Positions 18,488 through 29,069 of a stretch of DNA of 64,000 nt are shown in pieces. Under the pieces are notes generated by a model. That model made no database searches. It was not told where the DNA came from and saw only the letters and a list, made by a program, of their open reading frames with translations. This DNA is from Maribellus comscasis (lineage in GTDB: Bacteria > Bacteroidota > Bacteroidia > Bacteroidales > Prolixibacteraceae): assembly GCF_009762775.1 (NCBI RefSeq), contig NZ_CP046401.1, forward strand, positions 62,001-126,000. Reading direction: 5' to 3'. Numbering within the stretch: the first letter of the stretch is position 1; every line of letters begins with the position of its first letter. The position numbers and the translations under genes are program-made.

Positions 18488-18880
18488 ATTTGTAGTGATT
18501 TGTTCGTTTCAGATTTACCGCTTTGGTCATTATTTTATTGAATTTTTCGTAACTTAAGAACACAATTTTTCACTATGTAATTTCTCCAGATATTTTTTGA
18601 TATCAAAAAGACCTAATTAAGATTTGCCCATTAAGATACAAAAAACAATTTATACCATTTATATTTTTAATACGCTTTATATAAATGTTATAACACTGAA
18701 AAACAATCTGGAAGTTTAGGAAATATTATGGCTTTAAAGCTATTTTCCAGCAGCTTGCACCATGTTAACATCGTTTTTCTGATCAAATTGAAATATTGAA
18801 TGGCTTATGTCTCAGTCTGAGCTTAAAAAATCGTCAATGCCTTTTAAACCAATGAAAAGCTAAAAAAAATAAAATATGGT
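18488..18880. other. Intergenic region between antiporter and molybdenum hydroxylase genes
   Basis: No coding frame with protein character is seen in these 393 AT-rich bp. The promoter of the two hydroxylase genes should lie near 18490-18600 on the minus strand, but I find no clean TAnnTTTG match. No convincing terminator for the upstream hydroxylase side is needed here, and no repeats stand out. Confidence 0.6.
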
Positions 18881-20674
18881 CTACTCCCTGCTCCTGAGAA
18901 AAATAACTTTTTCGCCCGCCATTAATTGACCACCCGAATGAAACGGCTTTAATGTTCCGTTCTCAGTTTCTACAAGCAAAGGAAGAATATTATTATCTGC
19001 ATACTTTTCAACCCAAAGACTACATGAAATCTCTTTATTAACAATTTCATATGTTTCCTTCACTTTTTGGTCTTCAATCAGATGAAACCAGGTATCAAGT
19101 CTAACAGGCTTTGCAAATAAAGTACTTACACTAAATTTTTTCAAAACATCGGTTCCGACTCCGGATTTTGTTGTTGCAACTGCTACATACATATTGGGTA
19201 TTAAAAATGATTCATGCATAAGGCGGCCAACCAGCAAATTTACCTGGCTGTTTGGTGTTAGTCCGACGAAAGTGTCAATATTCCCGGGATTTGATTCAGT
19301 TATTATATCTTCATCTAAGGCATTACCATAAATACATTTAAAGTTCATTCTCTCTGCAAGGGCAACCATTTCCCGATTATTGTCAACCAAGGTTACCGGC
19401 ATTTTTTTTGACACATATTTCGCCATAAGCAGGCTCACCGGATTAACACCCAAAATAAGCAAACCATTGCGTTTTTCCAGGTAAACCAATTCACCGCGTC
19501 TTCTTAACCATTTGCTTGTCCAGTTTAACAGAACCGGAACTGTAAGCGTTGTAAAAATGGCCATAAAAACCAAAATTGAAAATATTGTCTTATCGATAAT
19601 GCCCATTTCAAGACCGATACCTGCAATAATAATTTCAACAGCACCACGCCCATTCATACCCGTTCCAATGGTTATTCCCTCGCGCCAACCATTTCCCGAG
19701 GGCAAATAAAACAGCGCTGTACCTGCTATTTTGCCTACAATGGCTAATGTTGTGATTATGAACAACAATAGTAAATCGGTTTTGAATACGGTAGGATCAA
19801 CAAAAAAACCGGCTGAGACAAAAAAGATAGGTGCCATAAAACCAATGGAAACATCATAAAATGCTTTATTCAGTTCTTTTGTAATATTTTTGGGAAACAG
19901 GTTATCTTTTAAAAATAAACCAGCCATAAATGCCCCTAAAATACTGTGCATCCCCGCGAGTTCTGCCAATTCACAATATCCGAAGGTTACAATTAAAATC
20001 ATAGTAAAATAAGCGGTGCTGTTGTTTATTGTCGATTTTACGAGGTACCGTCCAAGCCGCGGGAGAAGGAAAATACCTACTGATATGGTAACACCAAAGA
20101 ATAAAATAATTTTTCCACTAATGAGAAACAGTTCCCGAAGATTGACAGAACTTGACTCAGCAAAATTGGTAATTCCCGAAAAAATAACCAGGGCTAGTGT
20201 GTCGGAGATTAGAGCACCAGCCATCATAACCAAAGCAATCCGCGTGTTAAGCAGTTTCAAATCGATAAGAATTCGACTCTTGGTGGCCAATGAAGTTACT
20301 CCTATTGCAATTGCTACAAAAAGTCCGGCCATGGGTGTACCACCATACCAAATAACAGTAAAATATCCTAAAACAAAAGGAACAAAGAAACCACCCAAAG
20401 CAGCCAGTAAACCAGGCCATGATGCCTTTTTTAAGTCGTGGAAGTCAATTTCCATCCCGATGTATACCATAAGGAGAACAATACCAATCTCTGCCAAAAC
20501 TTTAATCGATTCGGTATATTCCAGTAATCCAAAAACCGCAGGTCCGAGTACAATTCCAATGAGTAGTTCCCCAAGAATTGCAGGGTAACCGATTTTGCGA
20601 ATCAATACGCCCCCCAGGTAAGCCGAAAGCAGAACGGCTGAAATATTCAATATGTTTATGTGAAATTCTTCCAT
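18881..20674 (-). CDS. CPA2-family cation:proton antiporter with C-terminal TrkA-N-like domain
   Basis: I start at the ATG at 20672-20674 (597 residues, MEEFHINILNISAVLLSAYLGG), which begins directly with the first membrane helix; a TTG upstream adds 14 polar residues. About twelve helices follow, with the family blocks AILGELLIGIVLGP, SILGAFMAGLFL and GMNGRGAVEII. After residue about 400 there is a soluble Rossmann-like domain (LLILGVNPVSLLMAKYV ... VTLVDNNREMVALAERM), with the GxGxxG turn degenerate as GVNPVS, so nucleotide binding may be altered. The protein exchanges K+ or Na+ for protons in the inner membrane. Confidence 0.88.
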   Translation of the reverse strand: MEEFHINILNISAVLLSAYLGGVLIRKIGYPAILGELLIGIVLGPAVFGLLEYTESIKVLAEIGIVLLMVYIGMEIDFHDLKKASWPGLLAALGGFFVPFVLGYFTVIWYGGTPMAGLFVAIAIGVTSLATKSRILIDLKLLNTRIALVMMAGALISDTLALVIFSGITNFAESSSVNLRELFLISGKIILFFGVTISVGIFLLPRLGRYLVKSTINNSTAYFTMILIVTFGYCELAELAGMHSILGAFMAGLFLKDNLFPKNITKELNKAFYDVSIGFMAPIFFVSAGFFVDPTVFKTDLLLLFIITTLAIVGKIAGTALFYLPSGNGWREGITIGTGMNGRGAVEIIIAGIGLEMGIIDKTIFSILVFMAIFTTLTVPVLLNWTSKWLRRRGELVYLEKRNGLLILGVNPVSLLMAKYVSKKMPVTLVDNNREMVALAERMNFKCIYGNALDEDIITESNPGNIDTFVGLTPNSQVNLLVGRLMHESFLIPNMYVAVATTKSGVGTDVLKKFSVSTLFAKPVRLDTWFHLIEDQKVKETYEIVNKEISCSLWVEKYADNNILPLLVETENGTLKPFHSGGQLMAGEKVIFLRSRE

Positions 20675-20883
20675 AATTGTCCCGATTTTCTTTATTTCAA
20701 TATAAAGAAATTTCAACTAATAAAAGACATTGAAGTATTTAATGATTTGTTAATGCAGATGGCGAAAAAAAACTTTTACAGATATACAAATTGGAACACA
20801 AAAAGAAAAACTCATTCCACTAAAAAAGGCATTGTCCACGCTTAAACAAACGCAGAAAGTTAGCATCTGTCGAACACAGCCAA

Positions 20884-22164
20884 CTATACTTCCGGTCTTT
20901 GGTAGTTTCCCCGATACTTTCGTGCAAGCAATTTAGCAGCCTGTTCGTTTCCTTTCACCTCCATCTCTGCAGCGTCCCACTGTAGTGGCGCACCGGAATA
21001 ATACGAGGCCATTGCAAGTTGAACAGTTGCAGTTGACTGAAATGCATCTTCAATGGTACACACCAGTTCTCTCTTTTCCTGTGTCAAAACCGCATTTACA
21101 AAGCTGGCGACGTGGTTATCCTGCATTTCCGGGGAGGGAATATCCATTATCTCCTGCTCTTTTTTATCTGTTGATGTAATGACCAGTTTATTGTCAGAAG
21201 CAAATAAAGTTCCCTCTTCACCATAAATAAAAATACCGTTGTTAAACTCTTTGTTTAAACCGCCTGTTCCCCAAAGGCGATGTTGCCAAATCACAGGACA
21301 TTGCTCAAATTCCATGGTTGCAATCAGTGTGTCAGGAGTGGTAATTTTTCCTTTTAATATTTCTAAACTGCCTTTTGTGTCAAAAACGTCTGGCATATCA
21401 AAATCCATAATTGTTCTGATGATATCGATGTGATGAATTCCCCAATCTACAAGATGTCCGTTTCCGTATTCTTTTTCCAGTCGCCAGGCTTTATGTGCGA
21501 TGCTTGGCCTATAATCGAGCTGAGGTGCAGGACCACACCAGGTGTCCCAATCAAGAGTTTTTGGTGGTGTTTGTATCATGGTGTCAGGTACCGACGGATT
21601 ATAGTGAATTTGTGCACCAATCTGGTGAATTTTCCCCAATCGACCATTGCTAATCAATTGTTTGGCTTTTTGAAAAGCTTTGCTCTGCCGACGTTGAAAT
21701 CCTATTTGAACAATATTACCTGCTTTCTGAGCCGCTCTCATCATTGCCTGACCTTCGCGCACATCGTAAGCAAGAGGCTTTTCACAATAAATATCCAATC
21801 CCTTTTCACAGGCAGCAATAAACTGTAGCGCGTGCCAGTGAGGCGGCGTGCCAATAAAAACAGCTTGTAACCCGGGAGTATCAAGCAACTCCTGATATTC
21901 CTTAAATTCCTTTGGACTGCTGCCTTGTATTTTGGCAATTTCACGGGAGCTTGTTTTTAAATGCGCAGAGTCAACATCGCAAACAGCAATTACTTCGACG
22001 TCACCCGTTTTTAAAGCGGCTGTGGTTATTACCATACCATACCAACCGCAACCAATTAGTCCTATCTTTAACTTTTGGTCTGCCTGAAATGCATGCAGGT
22101 GTGCCACAGTAGCCATACCTACTGTGGTTATAGACGATTTCCGGATAAAATTTCTTCGGTTCAT
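20884..22164 (-). CDS. Gfo/Idh/MocA-family oxidoreductase with Tat signal
   Basis: The 426-residue protein begins MNRRNFIRKSSITTVGMATVAHLHAF, a twin-arginine signal. It continues with the NAD(P)-binding motif IGLIGCGWYGMVI, the Pro of the catalytic CEKPLAYD motif and GHLVDWGIHHIDIIRTIM in the C-terminal domain. Secreted members of this family in Bacteroidota act on sugars or cyclitols, with cofactor loaded before export. The substrate is unknown. It lies 44 bp downstream of sucB on the same strand, but a functional link is not obvious. Confidence 0.87.
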   Translation of the reverse strand: MNRRNFIRKSSITTVGMATVAHLHAFQADQKLKIGLIGCGWYGMVITTAALKTGDVEVIAVCDVDSAHLKTSSREIAKIQGSSPKEFKEYQELLDTPGLQAVFIGTPPHWHALQFIAACEKGLDIYCEKPLAYDVREGQAMMRAAQKAGNIVQIGFQRRQSKAFQKAKQLISNGRLGKIHQIGAQIHYNPSVPDTMIQTPPKTLDWDTWCGPAPQLDYRPSIAHKAWRLEKEYGNGHLVDWGIHHIDIIRTIMDFDMPDVFDTKGSLEILKGKITTPDTLIATMEFEQCPVIWQHRLWGTGGLNKEFNNGIFIYGEEGTLFASDNKLVITSTDKKEQEIMDIPSPEMQDNHVASFVNAVLTQEKRELVCTIEDAFQSTATVQLAMASYYSGAPLQWDAAEMEVKGNEQAAKLLARKYRGNYQRPEV

Positions 22165-22208
22165 TTGTTAGGTTTTAGGTTATAATGGTAGAAAATTAAT
22201 TTAAAAAT

Positions 22209-23483
22209 CTAAATATCCAGCAGTAACATTTCCGGTTCATGCCCTCCGGTTAACATGCGCTCCGGATTTTCGATAAATTCTTTTACTTTCACCAAAAATC
22301 CAACGGAATCTTTTCCGTCAATAATCCGGTGATCGTATGAAAGCGCCACGTACATCATCGGACGGATAACCACTTGTCCGTTTACGGCAACTGGTCGTTC
22401 AACAATGTTATGCATACCCAGTATAGCCGACTGAGGAGGATTAATGATTGGAGTCGACAACAGTGAGCCAAAAACCCCTCCGTTGGTAATCGTAAACGTT
22501 CCGCCGGTCAATTCCTCTACTGATATTTTCTTGTTGCGGGCTTTTGTTGCCAGCTCTTTTATTTCCAGTTCAATTTGAGGAATTGATTTACTTTCGGCAT
22601 TTCGCACAATCGGTACCATCAGTCCTTTGGGGGTTGAAACCGCAATTCCCACGTCAACATACTGAGGCGATACAATTTCTTCTCCATCTAACTGTGCGTT
22701 TACCATGGGGTGAAAATCCATAGCCTGGGCAACTGCTTTGGTAAAAAATGACATAAACCCAACCTTAAAACCGTGTTTTTTTACAAACTGGTCCTGGTAT
22801 TTTTTGCGCAAGTCCATCACAAAACTCATGTCAATCTCATTGAAAGTTGTGAGCATTGCCGTTTCGTTTTTTACTGCGACCAAACGTTGGCTCAACTTCC
22901 GGCGCAGACTCGTCATTTTTTGCCGCTCTTCATCACGAGACGCTTCTTTGGGTTGCGGCAAACTTGTTCCGCTGTCTGATTTTGGCATACTGGCAACTGC
23001 CTCGACTTCTTTTTTACCAATTCTTCTTAAGCCTGCAACAATATCATCAACTGAAAGATTGAGGTCTTTCATCATCTCCCTGGCAACCGACGTTACTTTA
23101 ACTTTATCATGCTCATCAGAGACTTTAACCTCTTTCGCCGGTTCCTGATTTTTCTCTTCGTCCTTTGGTTTTGCTTCTTCTATTTTCTCCAGCTCCTCTG
23201 TTTCTGCTTCTGTTTCTTTTTCCTGTTTTTCGCCTTCAGTTGGTGCAACACTGGTATCAATGGTACACACAACCGTTCCCACTTCCAGCGTATCGCCTTC
23301 TTCGGCTTTGAATTCAATTTTACCACCTTCGGCGGCAACAACGGTTAGCGTGGCTTTATCCGATTCTATTTCGGCAATTTCCTGGTCTTTAGATACTACC
23401 GAGCCATTCTCAACCAGCCAGGTTCCTACTTCAACTTCTGTTATCGATTCTCCCGGACTGGGAACTTTAATTTCTACTATCAT
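22209..23483 (-). CDS. sucB: 2-oxoglutarate dehydrogenase E2 (dihydrolipoyl succinyltransferase)
   Basis: The 424-residue protein has an N-terminal lipoyl domain with the lipoylated Lys in [11 protein letters not shown], a Glu/Lys-rich linker (about residues 80-125), a peripheral-subunit-binding domain ([19 protein letters not shown]) and a catalytic acyltransferase domain ending with [16 protein letters not shown], where the His and Asp are catalytic. It transfers the succinyl group to CoA in the TCA cycle. It sits 16 bp after sucA in the same orientation. The E3 subunit gene is not in this window. Confidence 0.94.
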   Translation of the reverse strand: MIVEIKVPSPGESITEVEVGTWLVENGSVVSKDQEIAEIESDKATLTVVAAEGGKIEFKAEEGDTLEVGTVVCTIDTSVAPTEGEKQEKETEAETEELEKIEEAKPKDEEKNQEPAKEVKVSDEHDKVKVTSVAREMMKDLNLSVDDIVAGLRRIGKKEVEAVASMPKSDSGTSLPQPKEASRDEERQKMTSLRRKLSQRLVAVKNETAMLTTFNEIDMSFVMDLRKKYQDQFVKKHGFKVGFMSFFTKAVAQAMDFHPMVNAQLDGEEIVSPQYVDVGIAVSTPKGLMVPIVRNAESKSIPQIELEIKELATKARNKKISVEELTGGTFTITNGGVFGSLLSTPIINPPQSAILGMHNIVERPVAVNGQVVIRPMMYVALSYDHRIIDGKDSVGFLVKVKEFIENPERMLTGGHEPEMLLLDI

Positions 23484-23499
23484 TTTTGGTCTTTTTATT

Positions 23500-26235
23500 T
23501 CAAGCTATTACTTTTTTTTCCTGAAAAACCGTTTCCAGCAATTTCTCCAGACTTTGTTTGTGGATTTCCATCAATCCAACTGCCGGACTTCCGCTTTCCT
23601 TCCGTGTTACCGGCGTAAGATTCAAATCTTTAAGTTTGCGTTCGATAAAAGGCCATGCGCCCATATTTTCAGGTTCATCCTGTGCCCAAATCAATTCTGA
23701 AGCCTTTTTATACTTTTTCAAAATCTCATCGATTTGTTTATGCGGAATCGGATGTATCTGCTCCATTCTTACCACTGCAACATTGCTAATCCCTTTTTCC
23801 ATTTTTGTTTTTGCCAAATCGTAATACAAACGACCGGTAGTAAACACCACTTTTTCAACCAAATCAGATTCAGCCACCGGATCGTCAATTACTTCATCAA
23901 AAGCTCCCGTTGCTAAATCTTCAATTTTTGAAACCACCTGCGGATGACGTAATAAACTTTTAGGTGTAAAAACAATAAGAGGCACCCGTGTTTTCATTTT
24001 TACCTGACGACGCAACAGGTGAAACATATTTGCGGGTGTTGTAGGAATTACAACCTGAATATTATGATTTGCAGCCTGTTGCAGGAAACGTTCAATTCTG
24101 GCGCTTGAATGTTCCGGCCCCTGCCCTTCGTAGCCATGCGGCAATAACAGAACCAATCCATTCATCAATCCCCACTTTTCAAATGCTGAAGTAATATACT
24201 GGTCAACGATTACCTGTGCCACATTATGAAAATCGCCAAACTGGGCTTCCCAAATGGTTAAGCCATTGGGCTGCGCCAGCGAATACCCGTATTCAAATCC
24301 CATGGCTGCATATTCAGACAATAAAGAATTATAAACGTGAAAAGGCGCCTGTTTTTCGGCTACATATTTTAGCGGAAAATACTTTTCATCTGTTCCTTCT
24401 ACCACAAAAGCGGCGTGGCGGTGAGCAAAAGTACCACGCTCGGTGTCCTGCCCGGATAAGCGAACCGGATGGCCTTCCGAAACCAAAGTTCCGTATGCAA
24501 GCAATTCACCCATTGCCCAATCCAGACGATTATCTGAGAGCATCAGCTTCCGATCAGACAAAATGCGATCAACTTTTTTGAAGAACTTTGAACCTTTGGG
24601 CAGTGAATTTATTTTTTGAGCTACCCCAAGTAAAACTTCTTTTTTTATACCCGTAGCTGTCTTCTGTCCAAAAACTTCCTCTTTAGGCATTTTGTATGGT
24701 TCATATTCATTGATTAGAAACTTCCTGATTTTCAGTTTATCAATTTGTTCTGATGCTTTGTATTTTTCCTCCAGAAACTGGTCAAATTCTTTTATTTTCT
24801 TTCTCGACTCTTCCTTTGACATAATTCCCAATTTATCCAGCTTTTCCGAATAAATATCACGTGGATTCGGATGTTTTGAAATTGCCTTGTACAGCATGGG
24901 TTGCGTAAAGCGAGGTTCATCTCCTTCATTATGTCCATACTTGCGGTAACAAAGAATATCGATAAAAACATCGGTGTAAAATTTCTGACGAAATTCCAAG
25001 GCAAGTTTTATGATAAAAATCAATGATTCAACATCGTCACCATTAACATGAAAAACGGGCGAACGCGTCACTTTGGCCACATCGGTACAGTACGTACTTG
25101 AACGGGCTTCGAGGTAAGGAGTTGTAAAACCAACCTGATTGTTAATAACCAAATGAATAGTGCCACCCGTTTTATACCCGTTTAACTGCGACATTTGAAT
25201 CGTTTCGTAAACAACACCCTGCGCAGCAATGGCAGCATCGCCATGGATAATAATCGGAGCAGCTTTTGAAAAATCTCCGTTATACACCGAATCAATCCGT
25301 GAGCGGGTCATTCCTTCCACAATCGGTCCAACCGTCTCAAGATGTGAAGGATTCGGCATTAGTTTTAACTTTACTTTTTTGCCAAAATCTGTCTCTACTT
25401 CATTTTCATAGCCTAAATGGTATTTTACATCACCTTGCGAAATATCGTCCTCATATTCTTTCCCGTAAAATTCTTTAAAAATGTTCTCGTATGGTTTTTC
25501 CAAAATATTCGACAAAACATTTAACCTTCCCCGGTGTGCCATTCCCAACACAAATTCTTCAATCCCAAGTTCCGCCCCACGTTCGATAACAGCATCGAGC
25601 GAAGGAATTAAAGTCTCAGCTCCTTCCAGTGAAAAACGCTTTTGGCCAACAAATTTTTTATGAATAAAATTCTCGAAACCAACCGCAAGTTTTAAATGAT
25701 AAAATATATGCTTTCTTTTTTCTTCCGTAAATTCCTGCGAATTTTTTGTGCTCTCCATCCTCCCTCTGAGCCACTGAATTACCTCAGGGTTACGCATATA
25801 TACATACTCAACACCAATTGAACGACAATAAGTATCTTCCAAATGAGCAACAATATCTTTTAATTTGGCCGGACCGATGCCAATGTCGTTTCCGGCCTGA
25901 AAAGTTGTTTCAAGATCCTTTTCCTCCAATCCAAAATTCTTTATGTCTAAGGTTGGTGAATACGTTCTTCTTGCCCTGACCGGATTAGTCTTGGTAAACA
26001 AATGTCCCCGCTGACGATAACCATGAATCAAATTCAAAATGGCAAACTCCTTATTCATTTTTTCTGAAGGAATTGCTCCAGTTTTTTCTTCATAATTTTT
26101 CCGACCAAATTCAAAGCCTGAAAAAAACTGCTGCCAGCTCTTGTCTATTTCTTCCGGATTTCTAAGGTAAGTTTGATAGAGGTCTTCTATAGCTTCCAAC
26201 TCCTGATTCCCTAATGACGAAAATTTATCAATCAT
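23500..26235 (-). CDS. sucA: 2-oxoglutarate dehydrogenase E1 component
   Basis: The 911-residue thiamine-diphosphate enzyme decarboxylates 2-oxoglutarate and passes the succinyl group to the E2 lipoyl arm. Family features run the whole length: the N-terminal [36 protein letters not shown], the TPP region with [16 protein letters not shown] and [39 protein letters not shown] and [22 protein letters not shown]. Length is normal. It is the first gene of the sucAB unit, facing away from the Crp/Fnr regulator gene, with a 254-bp region between them that must hold both promoters. Confidence 0.96.
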   Translation of the reverse strand: MIDKFSSLGNQELEAIEDLYQTYLRNPEEIDKSWQQFFSGFEFGRKNYEEKTGAIPSEKMNKEFAILNLIHGYRQRGHLFTKTNPVRARRTYSPTLDIKNFGLEEKDLETTFQAGNDIGIGPAKLKDIVAHLEDTYCRSIGVEYVYMRNPEVIQWLRGRMESTKNSQEFTEEKRKHIFYHLKLAVGFENFIHKKFVGQKRFSLEGAETLIPSLDAVIERGAELGIEEFVLGMAHRGRLNVLSNILEKPYENIFKEFYGKEYEDDISQGDVKYHLGYENEVETDFGKKVKLKLMPNPSHLETVGPIVEGMTRSRIDSVYNGDFSKAAPIIIHGDAAIAAQGVVYETIQMSQLNGYKTGGTIHLVINNQVGFTTPYLEARSSTYCTDVAKVTRSPVFHVNGDDVESLIFIIKLALEFRQKFYTDVFIDILCYRKYGHNEGDEPRFTQPMLYKAISKHPNPRDIYSEKLDKLGIMSKEESRKKIKEFDQFLEEKYKASEQIDKLKIRKFLINEYEPYKMPKEEVFGQKTATGIKKEVLLGVAQKINSLPKGSKFFKKVDRILSDRKLMLSDNRLDWAMGELLAYGTLVSEGHPVRLSGQDTERGTFAHRHAAFVVEGTDEKYFPLKYVAEKQAPFHVYNSLLSEYAAMGFEYGYSLAQPNGLTIWEAQFGDFHNVAQVIVDQYITSAFEKWGLMNGLVLLLPHGYEGQGPEHSSARIERFLQQAANHNIQVVIPTTPANMFHLLRRQVKMKTRVPLIVFTPKSLLRHPQVVSKIEDLATGAFDEVIDDPVAESDLVEKVVFTTGRLYYDLAKTKMEKGISNVAVVRMEQIHPIPHKQIDEILKKYKKASELIWAQDEPENMGAWPFIERKLKDLNLTPVTRKESGSPAVGLMEIHKQSLEKLLETVFQEKKVIA

Positions 26236-26489
26236 CTATATTTTCATTAACTAATTATCGATACTCAAAAAAACAAAACAAAATTTTTATTGTTTAGCCA
26301 CATGCGTTGTTTTGCTCAACAAATTTACGCATTCATAAACGATTTTAAGCTTAAATATACTCGTTTAAATCCTTTCCGTAAACAAAGCAAATCGTAAATT
26401 ATGAATTGAAAACCGAAAATCCGGTATGATTTGATTATTACTGTTGTTTGAAGTAAATTGCATAGACCGAATCGACATGTATTACGATT

Positions 26490-27107
26490 ATGAAAACAGA
26501 AAATGAAATTTTTGCTCAACTGACTTCAAAACTGGTGTCAGAGATAAAAAATCACGGGATAAAAAAAGAAGTTCCTGCGGATCTCGAAGTAATGCGCGAA
26601 GGCCAGTACATCAAGGCTATCCCTTTTGTAATGAATGGATTGGTAAAAGTTTACACACGATACGATGAAAGAGAACTACTGCTGTATTACATTAAACCGG
26701 GAGAAAGCTGTATTATGTCGTTTGATGCCTGTTTACAAAACAAACCAAGCAAGGTTTATGCTTCAACTGAAGAACAGTCAACCATTCTTTTGTTACCTGT
26801 TGGAAAAGTCTTTCGATGGATGAAAGAATACCCCGAAATGAATACCTTGTTTTTTCTTCAATACAACACCAGATACAGTGAATTAATAAATATGATTAAT
26901 CAGGTTCTTTTTGAAAAACTGGACAAAAGACTGATGGAGTATTTGCGGGCAAAAGTCAGTTTAACAAACAAGAATCAGATTAATATTTCACACAGAAAAA
27001 TAGCCAATGATTTGGGTACTGCGCGTGAAGTTGTAACCCGTATTTTGAAAAAAATGGAGAACGAAAACAAAATTTCACAAGATGCGGATGGAATAAAAAT
27101 TATTTGA
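26490..27107 (+). CDS. Crp/Fnr-family transcriptional regulator
   Basis: The 205-residue protein has an N-terminal cyclic-nucleotide-binding-like barrel (LEVMREGQYIKAIPFVMNGLVKVY ... KPGESCIMSFDACLQNKP) and a C-terminal winged helix (NISHRKIANDLGTAREVVTRILKKMENENKI). The two Cys in ESCIMSFDAC are not the four-Cys cluster of classical FNR, so an iron-sulphur sensor is not indicated. It precedes the DUF2892-cupredoxin-Rieske operon, and a CRP-like palindrome starts 2 bp after its stop, so it is a good candidate regulator of that operon. Confidence 0.88.
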   Translation: MKTENEIFAQLTSKLVSEIKNHGIKKEVPADLEVMREGQYIKAIPFVMNGLVKVYTRYDERELLLYYIKPGESCIMSFDACLQNKPSKVYASTEEQSTILLLPVGKVFRWMKEYPEMNTLFFLQYNTRYSELINMINQVLFEKLDKRLMEYLRAKVSLTNKNQINISHRKIANDLGTAREVVTRILKKMENENKISQDADGIKII

Positions 27108-27108
27108 T

Positions 27109-27124
27109 GGTGACCCTGGTCACA
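27109..27124 (+). promoter_or_regulatory. CRP-like palindrome upstream of the redox operon
   Basis: GGTGA-CCCTGG-TCACA is a symmetric site matching the CRP form TGTGA-N6-TCACA at nine of ten positions. Its centre (27116.5) is about 33 nt before a near-consensus -7 element (TATATTTC at 27146-27153), placing it about 41 nt before the likely start of transcription, a class-II activator position. Confidence 0.5.
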
Positions 27125-27183
27125 GCTTTCCTGTATTTCATTTAGTATATTTCGTTTAATTGATAACTCAAATTATAATAGTT

Positions 27184-27390
27184 ATGAAAAAAAATATGGG
27201 GAATGCTGACAGAATTATCAGACTGATAATTGCTGCAATAATTGTTGTTCTTTATGCCACAAACACAATTACAGGGACCTTGGGAATTGTGTTACTTGTG
27301 CTGGCCGGAATTTTTGTTTTTACAAGCTTGTTTCACATATGTCCGCTTTACTTTCCTTTCGGAATAAAAACAAATAAAAAGCCGAAGTAA
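27184..27390 (+). CDS. DUF2892 (YgaP-like) small membrane protein
   Basis: I start at the ATG at 27184 (68 residues, MKKNMGNADRIIRLIIAAII); a frame from 27160 adds eight residues. The NMGNADRIIRLIIA opening, two membrane helices separated by NTITGTLGI, and the CPLY motif near the C-terminus are typical of DUF2892. Such proteins often accompany rhodanese or redox genes; their role is unknown. It opens the operon leading to the cupredoxin gene. Confidence 0.85.
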   Translation: MKKNMGNADRIIRLIIAAIIVVLYATNTITGTLGIVLLVLAGIFVFTSLFHICPLYFPFGIKTNKKPK

Positions 27391-27456
27391 AAATTTTCTT
27401 ACAATAAAAGAATTACACATCTTAAATTATTCTACAATCATTAAATCTTATCGCAC

Positions 27457-29061
27457 ATGAAAACAATTTTTACATTGATAAAATTTTTTACGACGTTAAA
27501 AGAATCGTTTATACTTGTAGTGCTGTTGTTTTTCTTTCATCAGTCAATTGCACAACAAAAGCATGCTATTGAAGTTTCGAATAACAAATTTACACCCGAC
27601 GAATTAACCATTGAGGTTGGAGACACAGTTGAATGGACAAATATTGAGGGGTATCACAATGTAAACGGAACGCAAGAGACTTATCCTTCAAATCCTGAAT
27701 CGTTTGGAAATAATCCCGGAAACGGCTGGACGTACAGTCATGTTTTTTCTACAACCGGAACCTATGATTATCAATGCAACCCGCATGTTGATCTGGGAAT
27801 GATTGGTAAAATAATGGTTAATGACGGCATGATGGCTGATTCGATGAATTATATGCTTACAATGAATTTTTCGGACATGAACCCACACGTAGGGCAAAAC
27901 CTTTGGCTTGCAGTGATTGACAAAGAAACCGGGAAAGAAGTGGCCAGAACCATGGATACAGTCTCAGTTAGTTTTGATTTGAACGTTTCAGGACTGGAAA
28001 TGTACCATTCTTATTATGTGAACTTCTATGCAGATCATAACGGAAACGGAATGTACGACGCACCGCCGGCTGACCATGCCTGGCAAATGGAACTGGATAG
28101 TGTAATGAGTGATACAACGTTAATGTTTACCCACAATACCAACTTCACCGACATCGTGTGGATGAATAAATTGACCGTACAATTTATGAATATGACACCA
28201 CATGTTGGTCAGATGCTTTCGCTGGCGGCGAAAGCTATCGGTGCAGAGACTGAACTTGACAGAGTAACTACACTTATTGACACATCTGATTTTATGATAT
28301 ATATATACGGAATAGAGGTTGGCATGTCTTACAATATTGATTTTTTCGCAGATTTTAATCAAAACGGCATGTATGATGCGCCGCCCACCGATCATGCCTG
28401 GAGAATAGAACTAAACGATGTGGCGGGCGATACAACTGTGATGTTCACCCACAATACCAATTTTACTGACATTATGTGGATGAACAAATTAACCGTAAAG
28501 TTTATGGGGATGACTCCGCACGTTGGACAAGATTTATGGCTTGGGGTGATTGAAAAAGATTCAGGGGAAGAGATTGTCTCAACGAATGCAGTAGTGGAAG
28601 AAAATTTTGAAATTGAAATTTTGGGAATCAAGGACAGCATGTCGTACAACGTTGATTTTTATGTTGATTTCAATGAAAATGGAGAGTACGATGCTCCGCC
28701 AACCGACCATGCGTGGCGCATAGAATTAAATGATGTAATGGGCGACACAACTTTAATGTTTACCCACAACACCAATTTCACCGATATTTTCCTGCCGACT
28801 TCAACCAATAGCTTAAGTTTTACAAATTCAAAAATGTATCCCAATCCGGCTCGTGATTTTGTAATACTCGAATTTGATAAAAGCAAAAGTTCGCCTACAG
28901 AGATTGCGTTTTACGATCTAAGCGGAAAAATCCGGCAAAAAACAATTACACAAAATCTCAATAATATAAACCTGAATATTCAGGAGTTAGCAAGAGGAAT
29001 TTATTTTATTGAGGTCAAAACAAATTCGGACAAAAAGGTGTTTAAATTAGTGAAACAATAA
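27457..29061 (+). CDS. Secreted cupredoxin with three DxNxNG/His repeats and a T9SS sorting domain
   Basis: The 534-residue protein has a signal peptide ending HQSIAQQ, a plastocyanin-like domain (about residues 30-125) with the type-1 copper ligands His (EGYHNV), Cys (YQCNPH), His and Met (DLGM), three repeats of about 105 residues (27841-28155, 28156-28473, 28474-28788), and a C-terminal T9SS sorting domain (KMYPNPARDFVILEF ... GIYFIEVKTNSDKKVFKLVKQ). Each repeat keeps PHVGQ, a Ca-loop-like DxNxNGxYD and THNTNFTDI. The protein probably carries copper or electrons at the cell surface. The next two genes follow at 8 and 1 bp, so it belongs to a redox operon. Confidence 0.85.
   Translation: MKTIFTLIKFFTTLKESFILVVLLFFFHQSIAQQKHAIEVSNNKFTPDELTIEVGDTVEWTNIEGYHNVNGTQETYPSNPESFGNNPGNGWTYSHVFSTTGTYDYQCNPHVDLGMIGKIMVNDGMMADSMNYMLTMNFSDMNPHVGQNLWLAVIDKETGKEVARTMDTVSVSFDLNVSGLEMYHSYYVNFYADHNGNGMYDAPPADHAWQMELDSVMSDTTLMFTHNTNFTDIVWMNKLTVQFMNMTPHVGQMLSLAAKAIGAETELDRVTTLIDTSDFMIYIYGIEVGMSYNIDFFADFNQNGMYDAPPTDHAWRIELNDVAGDTTVMFTHNTNFTDIMWMNKLTVKFMGMTPHVGQDLWLGVIEKDSGEEIVSTNAVVEENFEIEILGIKDSMSYNVDFYVDFNENGEYDAPPTDHAWRIELNDVMGDTTLMFTHNTNFTDIFLPTSTNSLSFTNSKMYPNPARDFVILEFDKSKSSPTEIAFYDLSGKIRQKTITQNLNNINLNIQELARGIYFIEVKTNSDKKVFKLVKQ
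27841..28788 (+). repeat. Three tandem ~105-codon repeats in the cupredoxin gene
   Basis: Units at 27841-28155, 28156-28473 and 28474-28788. Units 2 and 3 are nearly identical over APPTDHAWRIELNDV and THNTNFTDI, so this duplication is fairly recent. Confidence 0.8.
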
Positions 29062-29069
29062 TTTTTTAT

